From: Sphingopyxis sp. DBS4
Lineage (GTDB): Bacteria; Pseudomonadota; Alphaproteobacteria; Sphingomonadales; Sphingomonadaceae
Reading direction: 5' to 3'
Assembly (NCBI RefSeq): GCF_024628865.1
Contig: NZ_CP102384.1
Coordinates: 4,103,001-4,167,000, forward strand
DNA length: 64,000 nt
Below the pieces are notes generated by a model. That model saw nothing but the letters and a program-made list of their open reading frames with translations. It was not told the DNA's origin and searched no databases. Below, one piece after another: positions 24,990 through 33,937 of this stretch. Made by a program: the position numbers and the translations under genes. The first letter of the stretch is position 1. Each line of letters begins with the position of its first letter.

Positions 24990-26959
24990 AGGTCGATTCC
25001 GTCACCCGGATCGAGCGAAGCGGTTCGCGCGTTGCGGGCCATGCGCCGATCCGCTGCCGCGCGCAGGCGGGCGGCGTCGCCCTGGGTGTCGTCTTCGCCG
25101 AAATCGAATTCGCCAAGCGCCGGCGGGGGTGGCGGCGCGATATCCTCATGCAGCGGAAGTTCGGGTTCCTGCCGGATCCCGCCATTGGCCGAATCCTCTT
25201 CCGGATCGGCAACTGCCGCTGGCTCGCCTTTCTCACCCGATGCCTGCATCGCTGTCCAGTCGTCGGCCCGAACCACCCCGCCATAATCCGGCTTTGGCGG
25301 TGGCAATATCCGCCGCGCGAGACGGGGGTCGGCATAATAGCGCGCCTTTTGCCCGCGGATGGGTGGCAGCCCCGAGGCCATCACGATCTCGTCGCCGGGC
25401 GGGAGCTGCATGACCTCGCCGGGCGTGAGCAGCGCACGGGCGGTCTCGGTGCGCGAAACCATCAAATGGCCAAGCCAAGGTGACAGGCGGTGACCCGCGT
25501 AATTCTTCATCGCCCGCTGCTCGGTCGCCGTGCCGAGCGCGTCGGAAATGCGCTTGGCCGTACGCTCGTCGTTCGTCGCGAAACTCACCCGCACATGGCA
25601 ATTGTCGAGAATGGCATTGTTGAGGCCATAGGCCTTCTCGATCTGGTTGAGCGACTGGGCAATCAGAAAGGCCTTGATCCCATAGCCTGCCATAAAGGCG
25701 AGCGCGCTCTCGAAAAAATCGAGCCGCCCGAGCGCCGGAAACTCGTCGAGCATGAGAAGCAGGCGGCGCGGCCGTGCTGCGGGATTGAGCTCTTCGGTGA
25801 GGCGACGACCGATCTGGTTCAAGATCAAGCGCATCAGCGGCTTGGTCCGGCTGATGTCGCCGGGCGGGACGACGAGGTAGAGCGACACGGGTGCGCCGCC
25901 CTCCATCAGGTCGGCGATCCGCCACTGCGAGCTCCCCGTGACCTTCGCGATCACCGGATCGCGATAGAGGCCGAGGAAGGACATGGCGGTCGAGAGCACG
26001 CCCGACCGTTCATTCTCGCTCTTGTTCAAGAGCTCCTGCGCCGCCGCGGCCACGACGGGATGCACCCGGTCGCCGAGATGCTTCGCCTGCTTCATCCGGT
26101 AGAGGGTGGCTTCGATCGGGCGGCGCGGATCGGACAGGAAGGCCGCCACACCGGAGAGCGTCTTGTCCTCCTCAGCATAGAGGACGTGCAGGATCGCGCC
26201 GACGAGCAACGCGTGGCTGGTCTTTTCCCAATGGTTGCGCTTCTCGAGGCTCCCTTCGGGGTCGACGAGCACGTCCGCGACATTTTGCACGTCGCGCACT
26301 TCCCACTCGCCGCGCCGCACTTCGAGTAGGGGATTATAGGCAGCCGACTTGGCGTTGGTCGGATCGAAGAGCAGGACGCGGCCGTGGAGAGCGCGAAAAC
26401 CGGCGGTCAGCTGCCAATTCTCGCCCTTGATGTCGTGGACGATGCAACTCCCCGGCCAGGTCAGTAACGTCGGCACGACCAGCCCCACCCCCTTGCCCGA
26501 ACGTGTGGGCGCGAAGCAGAGGACATGCTCGGCGCCATCATGCCGCAGATACTGGCGCGCGAAGCGGCCGAGGATCACGCCGTCGGGACCGAGCATCCCG
26601 GCGCTTCTGATCTCCCGCTCATTCGCCCAGCGCGCCGAGCCATAGGTCTCGGCGCGGCGACGCTCGCGGGCCCGCCAGACCGACATTGCGATCGCGACGA
26701 TAATCGACAGGAAGCCGCCCGATGCGGCGATTGCCGCGCCGCGGTAAAAGATCGGCGGGGCATAAGCATCATAGGCGAACCACCACCAGAAGAAGGCGGG
26801 CGGCGGATAGACGGGATAGCCGTCGATCCGGAACCATGGCGCGCCGAGCGCCGGCTGGAAGCCGAGCGCTCCCGCCGTCCATTGCGTCGCGGTCCACACC
26901 GCGGCGGTGACGATGGTGAGGACGATGACGATCTGCCCCCAGAGTATCCGGTCGTTCAT
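24986..26959 (-). CDS. traG: TraG/VirD4-type coupling protein
   Basis: A 657-residue type IV coupling protein that delivers the relaxosome to the secretion channel. It has N-terminal membrane segments (IVIVLTIVTAAVWTATQW and a second near residue 80), Walker A APTRSGKGVGLV, the HDIKGENWQLTAGFRA segment typical of TraG, and Walker B LLLMLDEFPALGRL. The C-terminal tail is acidic and Pro-rich. It lies 15 bases downstream of the relaxase gene and is presumably co-transcribed with it. Confidence 0.95.
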   Translation of the reverse strand: MNDRILWGQIVIVLTIVTAAVWTATQWTAGALGFQPALGAPWFRIDGYPVYPPPAFFWWWFAYDAYAPPIFYRGAAIAASGGFLSIIVAIAMSVWRARERRRAETYGSARWANEREIRSAGMLGPDGVILGRFARQYLRHDGAEHVLCFAPTRSGKGVGLVVPTLLTWPGSCIVHDIKGENWQLTAGFRALHGRVLLFDPTNAKSAAYNPLLEVRRGEWEVRDVQNVADVLVDPEGSLEKRNHWEKTSHALLVGAILHVLYAEEDKTLSGVAAFLSDPRRPIEATLYRMKQAKHLGDRVHPVVAAAAQELLNKSENERSGVLSTAMSFLGLYRDPVIAKVTGSSQWRIADLMEGGAPVSLYLVVPPGDISRTKPLMRLILNQIGRRLTEELNPAARPRRLLLMLDEFPALGRLDFFESALAFMAGYGIKAFLIAQSLNQIEKAYGLNNAILDNCHVRVSFATNDERTAKRISDALGTATEQRAMKNYAGHRLSPWLGHLMVSRTETARALLTPGEVMQLPPGDEIVMASGLPPIRGQKARYYADPRLARRILPPPKPDYGGVVRADDWTAMQASGEKGEPAAVADPEEDSANGGIRQEPELPLHEDIAPPPPPALGEFDFGEDDTQGDAARLRAAADRRMARNARTASLDPGDGIDL

Positions 26960-26974
26960 TGCTTGCTTCCTTCC

Positions 26975-28717
26975 TCAGATGCCGATCCCGCGGCCAAGCC
27001 CCAGCGCCCAGTCGATCCCGCCCGCCCCCGTCATGGTGCCGGTGACTTGCTTGCCGAGGTGACGCTCGAGGGCGGGGCGCCAAGGCACGAGCTGAAAGCC
27101 GAGGCCATCGTCGATCATCGCGAAGCGCCCCGAGGCGAGCGTAACCCGCTCGCGGTAGATGCCCCTCATCCGCTCGCCGGGCGCCGATGGCTGGTGCGTG
27201 AGCCCGGTCCGCGCTGCGATCGCCTCGCTCGCGCTCTCCAGATCACGGCGACGGAGGGTCTCGATCAGTCCGGACTCGAGACTCAGTCGCCCGCCTTGCC
27301 GTCGTGCGAGCCCTTGCCCTTCGAGAAAGGCTGCACGCTCGGTCAGCGCATCCTGGAGCTCGCGGCCGAAGCCTGCGTTCGCCACTGGATCGCGCGCGAG
27401 CAATTGCCGGTCGAGCCATGTCGCCCCGCGCGCCGTCACCTGGTCGGCAAGCGGAAGATCCGAGCGAAGCGCGAGCGACAGCCGCTGCGCACCATCGCGA
27501 CCGTCCCAGTGCCGCAGCTCGACGATTGCACCGGGCGCGGCATCGCCTGTCCATTCGAGATCGGCGAAGCGCAGATGATGCGTGCGACCATCGGTTCCGT
27601 CGACGATAGCGAAGGCCGAGCCCGCAAGTTCGTCATCGAGACCCCGCGCCACGAGCCGCCCCACGATCGGGGTAACGCCCTGACCATCGTGGATCGCGAG
27701 CGCAGAGGCATCAAATGCCAATCCTTGGGCCCGCATCTCGCGATGCATTGTCTTGATGATGTCGCCGCGTTCGCCGATCTGGCGAAGCGTCGCTTCGGCG
27801 CCGGGATCGATAAGGAAGAGGCCGGGTCCCAGCTTCGTCGCAAGCCCCATCGTCTCGAGCCGCGCCGCGCGGCCGCGCAAATGTCGATCTGCATTCGCCG
27901 CCGCACCGTCAGGCCTGAGGTCGACGACCCCGGTCTCGCGTCCGCGCGCGACCAGTTCGACGTCGAGGCCGGTCCAGCGCTCGGCATCGACCTCGCGCCC
28001 CTGAGCCTTTTCGATCTGCTGCTCGGTGCGCGGACCAAGCTCGAGCGTGACGATCTCCGCCGCGCGTCCGCGGATGCCTTCGGCGACATAGGTCCGATCG
28101 ATGACAAGGTCGGAGCCGTCGTCGGTGACCCCGCGCACGAGGATATGGATGTGGGGATTGTCGGTGTTCCAATGATCGACCGCGACCCAGTCGAGCGATG
28201 AATCGAGATCGCGCGCCATCTGCTTCATCAGATCGCGCGTGAAGCGCCTGAGGTCCTCCAGCTCGGCGGCATCTTCGGGGCTGACGATGAGCCGGAAGTG
28301 GTGCCGGTCGTCGCCGCAGCGCTCGGCGAAGGCGTTCCGATCAGCCGCGTCGCCGTCCGCGTCGAACATCGATGCGTCGCGGCCGTCGCGGGTCACACCA
28401 TCGCGCTCGAGATAGGCGATGTGGCGTCCTAGCGGCGCCGAACGAAACTGCGCGCCCTTGTGCCGGACGATCCGCGCCATCACTGTCACCCGCCGCTGCG
28501 CCGGGCCGCGTCGCATGGCCGCGAGTGCATGCCGGCCGCGGCCATAGCGCCCGGTGCCGCCACGCCGCGCGAGGCCCGGGCGTGAGCGGGTAAAGCCCGA
28601 GCGCGCGGCGGCGCGCTTGACCTGCGCGGCGAGCCGCTTGCCCCGCTGGCCCGAACCCGCCCCGGCGTCGCGCCCCCGTCCCGGCCGAACGCGAAAATCC
28701 TGGTCGTCGTTGCTCAT
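26975..28717 (-). CDS. Relaxase/mobilisation nuclease (DUF3363 type)
   Basis: A 580-residue relaxase. A highly basic N-terminus (RPGRGRDAGAGSGQRGKRL) is followed by the relaxase fold with the metal-binding His motif NPHIHILVRG and a candidate nucleophile Tyr in GRHIAYLERDG. The C-terminal DUF3363 region runs to the end. It should nick oriT and pilot the strand into the recipient. ATG 28717 was preferred to an upstream TTG. An inverted repeat 53 bases upstream may belong to oriT or to autoregulation. Confidence 0.9.
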   Translation of the reverse strand: MSNDDQDFRVRPGRGRDAGAGSGQRGKRLAAQVKRAAARSGFTRSRPGLARRGGTGRYGRGRHALAAMRRGPAQRRVTVMARIVRHKGAQFRSAPLGRHIAYLERDGVTRDGRDASMFDADGDAADRNAFAERCGDDRHHFRLIVSPEDAAELEDLRRFTRDLMKQMARDLDSSLDWVAVDHWNTDNPHIHILVRGVTDDGSDLVIDRTYVAEGIRGRAAEIVTLELGPRTEQQIEKAQGREVDAERWTGLDVELVARGRETGVVDLRPDGAAANADRHLRGRAARLETMGLATKLGPGLFLIDPGAEATLRQIGERGDIIKTMHREMRAQGLAFDASALAIHDGQGVTPIVGRLVARGLDDELAGSAFAIVDGTDGRTHHLRFADLEWTGDAAPGAIVELRHWDGRDGAQRLSLALRSDLPLADQVTARGATWLDRQLLARDPVANAGFGRELQDALTERAAFLEGQGLARRQGGRLSLESGLIETLRRRDLESASEAIAARTGLTHQPSAPGERMRGIYRERVTLASGRFAMIDDGLGFQLVPWRPALERHLGKQVTGTMTGAGGIDWALGLGRGIGI

Positions 28718-28769
28718 GACGGCATTGCCAGATTGCAAGCCATTGAGACTATGAGATAAAGCTGCTGAG

Positions 28770-28799
28770 CATATGGCCGCACCCGGCCGGTGCCATATG
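28770..28799. repeat. Inverted repeat upstream of the relaxase gene; candidate oriT/operator
   Basis: Perfect 8-base arms CATATGGC (28770-28777) and GCCATATG (28792-28799) around a 14-base GC-rich centre that can form a short extra ACC/GGT stem. It lies in the 223-base gap between the relaxase start and the lytic transglycosylase stop, the usual place for an oriT. About 50 bases further, TATCTTGCC resembles the MOBP nic core (TATCCTGC) loosely. Function is inferred from position only. Confidence 0.4.
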
Positions 28800-28940
28800 G
28801 AAAAGCGACATCAAACCAACCACATACCGCCAGCGAGCTGGCAGGTCTTTTATCTTGCCCTCGCTCCCTTCTCCTCCAGCCGCACCAGCTGCGCCCGAAA
28901 CAAGATCGAGCGGCATGGGCCTCAAATTCGGACAAGAGCC

Positions 28941-29666
28941 TCATCGGTCGCTGCCGGAACGCGGGACGAAGAGAGGCGAGAGGGAACGTTCAGTCGGCGG
29001 CGAAGCTGCCGCCGCGACGGGCTCGCCCTGCAACGCCGGTGCAGCGAAGCTGTCCGGATCGCCACTGTCGGCCTGTCCCGCGAAAAGCGCAGAACTGCGC
29101 CAGCCAGCGCGCTCGCGATGCGGCGCGGAAGCGAGGGGAGCGATGCTCGATGCGCCGATCGTCGGCGCGATGGCTGCAACATAGGCGATCGTTTCGGCGG
29201 GGAGGCCGCGCCGTCCCGCTGCATAGGAATCGGCACGCCCGGGTCCCGCGTTATAGGCAGCGAGCATCAGGCGGACGTCGCCATAGCGGTCCCACATCGC
29301 GCGCAGATAGGCCGCGCCGCCCAGAATGTTCGCACGCGCGTCGAAGGGATTGTTGCCGAGACGGTGGCGCGCGGTGAGCATGGCCCAGGTCGCGGGCATG
29401 ATCTGCATTACGCCCATCGCTCCGGCATGCGACACAGCGCGGGCGTTGCCGCGGCTTTCAACATGCATCACGCGCCAGATCCAGACTTCCGGAATGCCGA
29501 AGCGTAGCGAGGCTTCCGCGACATGGGTCGCATATGGATGCGCCGCGCCTGGCGCAGCCGGCGCCGCGCGCGCATCCCCGACCACGAAGCAAAGCGGCGC
29601 AAGGAAGACCAAAGCGGCGGCGATGCGCGCGGCGCGGACGCGCGCCGAGCGAGCCGGACGCGTCAC
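28941..29666 (-). CDS. Lytic transglycosylase, VirB1-like (SLT domain)
   Basis: A 241-residue exported muramidase-like enzyme. After a signal sequence (residues 10-35, ending ARAAPA) comes an SLT domain with the catalytic Glu70 in MHVESRGNARAVS, then GVMQIMPATWA and LAAYNAGPGRADSYA. It would open peptidoglycan for the mating channel. It starts three bases after the DUF736 gene stop, in the same minus-strand operon. The C-terminal 70 residues are low-complexity and probably disordered. Confidence 0.92.
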   Translation of the reverse strand: MTRPARSARVRAARIAAALVFLAPLCFVVGDARAAPAAPGAAHPYATHVAEASLRFGIPEVWIWRVMHVESRGNARAVSHAGAMGVMQIMPATWAMLTARHRLGNNPFDARANILGGAAYLRAMWDRYGDVRLMLAAYNAGPGRADSYAAGRRGLPAETIAYVAAIAPTIGASSIAPLASAPHRERAGWRSSALFAGQADSGDPDSFAAPALQGEPVAAAASPPTERSLSPLFVPRSGSDR

Positions 29667-29669
29667 GGC

Positions 29670-30002
29670 TCAGGCCTTGTCGCGCGGCACCGGCCGCGAC
29701 CAGAGGAGATGATATTCGTCCTCATTCTGCGTCGAGCGCAGCAGGTTCGCGCTTATCGGCGCGCCGAGCGCCGGGTCGTCGATCTGCAGCGCGATATAGG
29801 AGCCGGCGCGCTCGCCGCGCCGCTCCCAGCCCGCTCCGATCTCGATCCCGGTGTCGGCTTCGACGAGCAGGACGCGCCACGCGGGCGCGTTCTCGGCGGC
29901 GGATGGCTGCGCCGGGACGATCGCGATCATGGCATCGAGGAGGAGCGTGCGAATTTGGCCCGCAAAGCCGTCGTCTGCGGATTGGAAGTTGCCGATGATC
30001 AT
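29670..30002 (-). CDS. DUF736 protein, copy 1 (within the tra operon)
   Basis: A 110-residue DUF736 protein: MIIGNFQSADDGFAGQIRTL at the start, then IGAGWERRGERAGSYIALQIDDP and the closing YHLLWSRP. DUF736 proteins are small, of unknown function, and accompany conjugative elements in Alphaproteobacteria. This is the only one of four copies here embedded in the transfer operon (ATGA overlap with traF). Unlike the others it has no private promoter region or terminator hairpin. Confidence 0.88.
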   Translation of the reverse strand: MIIGNFQSADDGFAGQIRTLLLDAMIAIVPAQPSAAENAPAWRVLLVEADTGIEIGAGWERRGERAGSYIALQIDDPALGAPISANLLRSTQNEDEYHLLWSRPVPRDKA

Positions 30003-30589
30003 GACGTGGGTTCCTTTTCGTCGGGGGTGGAAGCGGAAGAGAGGGAGGTCGGGCGCCAGCGCAGCGGCGCGCCCGGTGCATCGCGTGTGAGCAGCGGATG
30101 CGCGGTGCCGATCACCGAGGCGGCGGGCAGCGGACCAAAATAGCGACCGTCGAAACTGTCGGGCGCGGTACCGAGAAGAAAGAGCTCGCCGCCCTGGAGC
30201 CGGCGACAGCCGAGCCAGCGCGGCAGCGGCCGGCCCAGCCGGTCGCGATCGCGCGCGCGTGCCACGCCGGCGCCGTCGATCGTCAGGAAGTCGCCGCTGC
30301 GGCAGACAAGCGCGCCCTCGGCTGCGGCAACGCGCTTCAGCAAGGGCACGCCGCGCGGCAGATAGCCGCGGGCCGCGAGCAGCGAAGCGACATCTTTGGG
30401 CGGCTCGGCAAGCACGATGTCGCCGGCCACCGGGTGGCGGCCGACATCGACGCGGTAGAAGCCAAGCGGCATGCTCGCGCTCGCATTCCAGACGAGCCTG
30501 GGCTGCGGCGCGAGCGCAGCGACCGCGCCGAACAGCCCGGCGAACAGCGCGCCTGAGACAAGCGTCGCGTGAAGCCAGCGCCGCGTCAT
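29999..30589 (-). CDS. traF: TraF, S26-family conjugation signal peptidase
   Basis: A 196-residue S26 peptidase that matures the TrbC pilin. One N-terminal membrane segment (ATLVSGALFAGLFGAVAALA) is followed by the catalytic Ser39 in SASMPLGFY and the general-base Lys85 in VPLLKRVAAAEG. The ATG at 30589 overlaps the DUF2840 stop. Size and motifs match TraF rather than LepB. Confidence 0.92.
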   Translation of the reverse strand: MTRRWLHATLVSGALFAGLFGAVAALAPQPRLVWNASASMPLGFYRVDVGRHPVAGDIVLAEPPKDVASLLAARGYLPRGVPLLKRVAAAEGALVCRSGDFLTIDGAGVARARDRDRLGRPLPRWLGCRRLQGGELFLLGTAPDSFDGRYFGPLPAASVIGTAHPLLTRDAPGAPLRWRPTSLSSASTPDEKEPTS

Positions 30590-31128
30590 GACTCGATCGC
30601 TTTGCGGCGTAGCCATGCGTCGTGCCGGTCGCGGCCATAGGCCCGAAACGGCAAGCCCGCGGCAAGCTGGCTGCCGATGTGGCGCCAATGATCGGGCGCG
30701 ACATCGCACGGATCGACGCCGCTGGCTTCAATCGCATCGATCGCTTTCAGAACCTGCTCGACCTTCGGCCAGCCGTCGACCCGCAGCAGCAGTTCGCCGC
30801 CCGGACGTACAAAGGGGTAAGTAGCGTAAGGCGACCCCGGCTCGACCGCCGCGACGATGGCAATGCTCGAATGGATCGTGCCGAAGTCGTTCGACGTCCA
30901 GCGGACGAAGGCGAATATCGCACCGGGCCGGAAGGAAGAAATGCGGGTTCGGCGATCGACGACCTGGTCGGCGGCGACGCGGCCAAAGCGAATCCACTGC
31001 TCGAGGCGACGCTCGATCCAGGTCAGCTCAACGTCGGTCAAGCCGCTGGCCGCCGACGGCGCGCCGACCGCCACGGCGCTGTCAGGCGTATCCCGATAGC
31101 GCGGCTGCGAAGCAGCGAACGCGCGCAT
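30586..31128 (-). CDS. DUF2840 protein
   Basis: A 180-residue DUF2840 protein with the conserved core LTDVELTWIERRLEQWIRFG, then FRPGAIFAFVRWTSNDFGT and a C-terminal DPCDVAPDHWRHIGSQLAAG. Function unknown; it consistently lies between traF and an AlpA-like regulator in this class of element. ATGA overlaps on both sides show a tightly coupled operon. Confidence 0.87.
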   Translation of the reverse strand: MRAFAASQPRYRDTPDSAVAVGAPSAASGLTDVELTWIERRLEQWIRFGRVAADQVVDRRTRISSFRPGAIFAFVRWTSNDFGTIHSSIAIVAAVEPGSPYATYPFVRPGGELLLRVDGWPKVEQVLKAIDAIEASGVDPCDVAPDHWRHIGSQLAAGLPFRAYGRDRHDAWLRRKAIES

Positions 31129-31379
31129 CAGCGGCGCACCGGGCGTGCCGGATGGATGAAGCCATTGCCCGGGTCCGATGTCGAAGTCTTGCGGCCGAGA
31201 TCGGCCCAAGCGTCGAGATCGGCAATCGCATAGACGATGCGGCCGCCGAGCTTGTGATAGCGGGGCCCCGTTCCGTAGCAACGATGCTTTTCGAGGGTGG
31301 TCGGCGAGAGGCCGAGATGAACGGCGGCTTCGGGCGTCTTGAGATAGCGCGGGACAATGGGTGCGGCATTATAGGACAA
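31128..31379 (-). CDS. AlpA/MerR-like helix-turn-helix protein
   Basis: An 83-residue DNA-binding protein of the helix-turn-helix type 17 (excisionase/AlpA-like) family: PRYLKTPEAAVHLGLSPTTL, then HRCYGTGPRYHKLGGRIVY and DLDAWADLGR. The start is a TTG at 31379, decided by AGGAG seven bases upstream. It heads the DUF2840-traF-DUF736-lytic transglycosylase operon and is a good candidate for its regulator. Confidence 0.85.
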   Translation of the reverse strand: MSYNAAPIVPRYLKTPEAAVHLGLSPTTLEKHRCYGTGPRYHKLGGRIVYAIADLDAWADLGRKTSTSDPGNGFIHPARPVRR

Positions 31380-31497
31380 GGGAAGGCTCCTGGCATGTGC
31401 CGAAGACCGTGGCGGGCTGCGGCAGCGAGGAGACGAGAATGGAAAAGCAGGGACCCGTTTCGGAACGGACAAAGCGCCGATGCTCGGAATGTCCCGA

Positions 31498-32106
31498 TCA
31501 GCTGCCGAGGAGCGCCCTGTAGCCGCCGTCGCGCATCGCGATCGCGGCGCGCTGCCAGCGAGCGATTCGCCGACGCTCGCTCGACCCGTCCCATTCGGCA
31601 GCGGAGAAGGTTCGGGCGCCCTCGAAGATCAGCGTCGCCGCGATGTCGCGCGGGGCGGCGCCTTCGGCCATCGCGTCGAGAAGGCGAAGCCATTGGACGA
31701 GGCGCCAATGTTCGGTCGCGCCGGGACGGCCGGCGCCGCCGGGACGGTGGCGAGACCGTCCGGCGAGCGCGCGCTGCACCGCCGAGGCGAGAGCGAGGCG
31801 CAGGTCTATGTGCCGATCCGCCGGGCTCGCATAGGCGAGCGGCTCATTGGCGATGCAGCGCCGGACCCAGAGACGGTAGCGCCGACCGCCGCCGAGGAGG
31901 ACAAGATGCCAATCGTCGGGCGCCAGCAGCTCCGCGGCGACGTCCGCGGCATCGACAAGATCGGCGAGCCGCGCCGCGGCAAAGCCGGCGGCGGCGGGTT
32001 CGGCTATCGCGACAAGCGCGCACGCCTGCGGCCGCCACAAGGCGGGCGCGGCGTCTGCGGGCAAGTCGGGGTCAGGGGCGAAAGACCAACCCCCAGCGGT
32101 CGGCAA
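31498..32106 (-). CDS. DUF2285 protein
   Basis: About 202 residues of the DUF2285 family, recognised by WRPQACALVAIAEP near the N-terminus, DLRLALASAVQRALAGR mid-protein and the C-terminal ARWQRAAIAMRDGGYRALL. It is usually paired with a DUF6499 gene, as here. The start is uncertain: TTG 32106 lies where homology begins and overlaps the DUF6499 gene by 35 bases. Both are predicted DNA-binding or regulatory proteins of the element. Confidence 0.78.
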   Translation of the reverse strand: MPTAGGWSFAPDPDLPADAAPALWRPQACALVAIAEPAAAGFAAARLADLVDAADVAAELLAPDDWHLVLLGGGRRYRLWVRRCIANEPLAYASPADRHIDLRLALASAVQRALAGRSRHRPGGAGRPGATEHWRLVQWLRLLDAMAEGAAPRDIAATLIFEGARTFSAAEWDGSSERRRIARWQRAAIAMRDGGYRALLGS

Positions 32107-32275
32107 GCTCTGCGAGCCGGCCTCCCCGACTGCGGCGGGGAAGCGATTTCGCTTCCGCATAGGCTGCACGATAGCGGGGACTTCGGCGCAGGAACTCCTG
32201 CGCGAAATCCGCGCGATCATATAGTTCGAATATCTTCGGAAAATATGGCGACTGCCATCCAGCTGCCTGATCCAT
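32072..32275 (-). CDS. DUF6499 protein, putative transcriptional regulator
   Basis: A 67-residue protein of the DUF6499 family (YDRADFAQEFLRRSPRYRAA, ending LADRWGLVFRP). This family often occurs as the N-terminal half of DUF2285 fusions. Here the two are separate, overlapping frames. GGAGG lies five bases ahead of the ATG. It is the first gene of this minus-strand unit. Confidence 0.8.
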   Translation of the reverse strand: MDQAAGWQSPYFPKIFELYDRADFAQEFLRRSPRYRAAYAEAKSLPRRSRGGRLAELADRWGLVFRP

Positions 32276-32425
32276 TCGCGCCTCCGACCCGTTTGAGGAG
32301 AATAAACCGCGGAATTTCAGCCGGTTTCATGTTCGAGCGGCGACATGGTTACCAGCGCACAAGGGACGTTGCTTACCGCAAAACCGCATCGATCCCGCAC
32401 GCTATCGCGCTCAATCTGGATGTAA

Positions 32426-32451
32426 CATCGCCCGGCCGGAGCCGGGCGATG
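32426..32451 (-). terminator. Hairpin terminator after DUF736 copy 2
   Basis: A perfect 11-base stem, CATCGCCCGGC with GCCGGGCGATG, and a CGGA loop, beginning 11 bases past the stop of the DUF736 gene at 32462. No U-tract follows. It also isolates the DUF6499/DUF2285 unit from upstream transcription. Confidence 0.7.
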
Positions 32452-32461
32452 GGATGCGGGA

Positions 32462-32779
32462 TCAATTGTCGCCGCGGCGGGGCTGACGGGTCCAGACCAG
32501 GTCATATTCGCCCTCTTCGCCCGAGAAGAGCTGGGCGAAGATCGGGGCGACGAAGCTCGGGTCGTCGAGCTTGACCGAAAGATAGGAGCGTTTGTCCTGG
32601 CTCGTCTTCTGCCAGGCCGCACCGACCTCGGCGTCGCCGACGAGGACGCGGTGGCTCGGCGCATTGCCGCTGGCGTTTGTCTCGGGGACGATGCGGACCG
32701 ATTTGGCCTGCACCGAAAGGGTGATGATCTGGCCGCGATACTCTCCCGAAACCAGTTTGAAGCTGCCGATCTTGCTCAT
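32462..32779 (-). CDS. DUF736 protein, copy 2 (stand-alone)
   Basis: A 105-residue DUF736 protein: SKIGSFKLVSGEYRGQIITL at the start, VGAAWQKTSQDKRSYLSVKL in the middle and the closing EYDLVWTRQP. It is a single-gene unit with its own hairpin terminator. Its long leader contains an element shared with copy 4. Stand-alone DUF736 genes with conserved leaders suggest strong, regulated expression. Function unknown. Confidence 0.87.
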   Translation of the reverse strand: MSKIGSFKLVSGEYRGQIITLSVQAKSVRIVPETNASGNAPSHRVLVGDAEVGAAWQKTSQDKRSYLSVKLDDPSFVAPIFAQLFSGEEGEYDLVWTRQPRRGDN

Positions 32780-32864
32780 GACGATATCCTTTTCTGCATC
32801 TCGGGCCGCACCAGCGCGGCCTCGATGCGCATCGGCAGCCGGCAAGGGATCGCGCGGCAGCCCT

Positions 32865-32890
32865 TGGGCCCGGAGCAAAGCGGAGGACGG
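32865..32890 (-). promoter_or_regulatory. Leader element shared with DUF736 copy 4
   Basis: In plus-strand orientation the stretch reads TGGGCC followed by AGCAAAGCGGAGGACGG. The same block, with few changes (AGCAGAGCGGAGGATGG), occurs at 53891-53915 ahead of DUF736 copy 4. In each case it lies 77-86 bases before the start codon. Shared spacing suggests a regulatory or leader-RNA element. The 322-base gap 32780-33101 holds nothing else that I can identify. Confidence 0.5.
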
Positions 32891-33101
32891 CGGCGGCAAG
32901 AGTTTCTTGTCTCGCGAGGAACGGCGGCACGCCGGGGGAAGAAAGTCGCGATCGCCGCCGTTGCGGCTAGCGATCCAGCGTCAGCGGCTTGCCGGCAGAT
33001 CGCGCAAATTGAAGAGGCCGGGCTGGTGCGGCGCTGCGGGAAGGAAGATCAATTGCGAACGGCGGCTTCTGGAAACGGGCGATGAAGCCATGACCTCGTG
33101 C

Positions 33102-33530
33102 TTATGATACGGCCCTGATCGCATCGGGCGCCGGGCAATCGTCGTTCGGCGTTCCGAGACTCCGCCATGCGGCGACCGCGGCTGTCAGAGCCCCGAGAAA
33201 ACCGAGCCACTCGAGCGCGGGGCTATCGGCAAGGGCAAGACCGCCGAGGCCTTTTGCAGCCTGATATCCGGCAAAGCCTGCCGGAAGGGCAAAGGCGAGC
33301 ACGACGAGGCCGCGATAGAATGGCGGGAGCATCGCGCAGAGTAAGCGTCCCGTCACGAGGATGAAAATAGCCAGAAGCAGCCCCGCGACGATCGCGGTGA
33401 TATGGCCATAGCCCAGACCCAGCATCCACAAGCCGGCGCCGATGCCGGCGTAGAGCGGCAGCGCGATCGAGGCGAGCCGGAACATGAGGATGATGAGATA
33501 GAGACCGGCCGCGGTCCCGAGGATGATCAT
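33102..33530 (-). CDS. Polytopic membrane protein, unknown
   Basis: A 142-residue protein with four hydrophobic segments (LGTAAGLYLIILMFRLASI, ALPLYAGIGAGLWMLGLG, AIVAGLLLAIFILVTGRLL, GLVVLAFALPAGFAGYQAA). No family recognised. ATG 33530 begins at the first membrane segment; an in-frame extension to 33641 lacks homology signs. It stands alone on the minus strand. Confidence 0.6.
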   Translation of the reverse strand: MIILGTAAGLYLIILMFRLASIALPLYAGIGAGLWMLGLGYGHITAIVAGLLLAIFILVTGRLLCAMLPPFYRGLVVLAFALPAGFAGYQAAKGLGGLALADSPALEWLGFLGALTAAVAAWRSLGTPNDDCPAPDAIRAVS

Positions 33531-33665
33531 AAAGGTCACAAGCGTCCTCCGGTCGGACGCGCTCTCCACCACCACCACAGCGCAATCTGCTCCGCAGACA
33601 TAGCAAAAAGGCCCCGAAGGCGGAACCGGAAGTGGAACCACCTTGGGGCGAAATCTCGCAGCGGA

Positions 33666-33830
33666 TCAGCGATTGAACGGGTCATATTCGCAAACGATAC
33701 AGGCGGGGTCGCCGTCGAATTCGTCGAGAGGCATGACCGCGAAGCCCTGTGAGGTTTCGATCAGGACGATGATGACCATCATCGTGCGGGCGAGGCTCCA
33801 GCCGAGCGATTGGGCGGTGGAAAGCGGCAT
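33666..33830 (-). CDS. Small hypothetical protein with a Cys pair
   Basis: A 54-residue protein with one hydrophobic helix (LARTMMVIIVLIETSQGFAV) and a C-terminal CIVC motif (ACIVCEYDPF). AGGAG lies seven bases ahead of the ATG at 33830, which supports real translation. About 110 bases upstream is a CCCC-N3-GGGGTTGAC element like the one ahead of DUF736 copy 3. Function unknown. Confidence 0.55.
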   Translation of the reverse strand: MPLSTAQSLGWSLARTMMVIIVLIETSQGFAVMPLDEFDGDPACIVCEYDPFNR

Positions 33831-33937
33831 ATCGAGGCTCCTGTCCTGGAGCGGGTCCATTCCCGCTCGACAGTCGCCCCGACGGACGGGGACAGGCCGC
33901 AGTCACCGCGGCGCAGCCGCGGCCCAAGCTCGCGCAG

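Noticed and set aside
26525-28201. 558-codon plus-strand frame opposite traG and the relaxase gene
   Set aside because: Covers two real minus-strand genes and their gap; no domain or ribosome-binding site.
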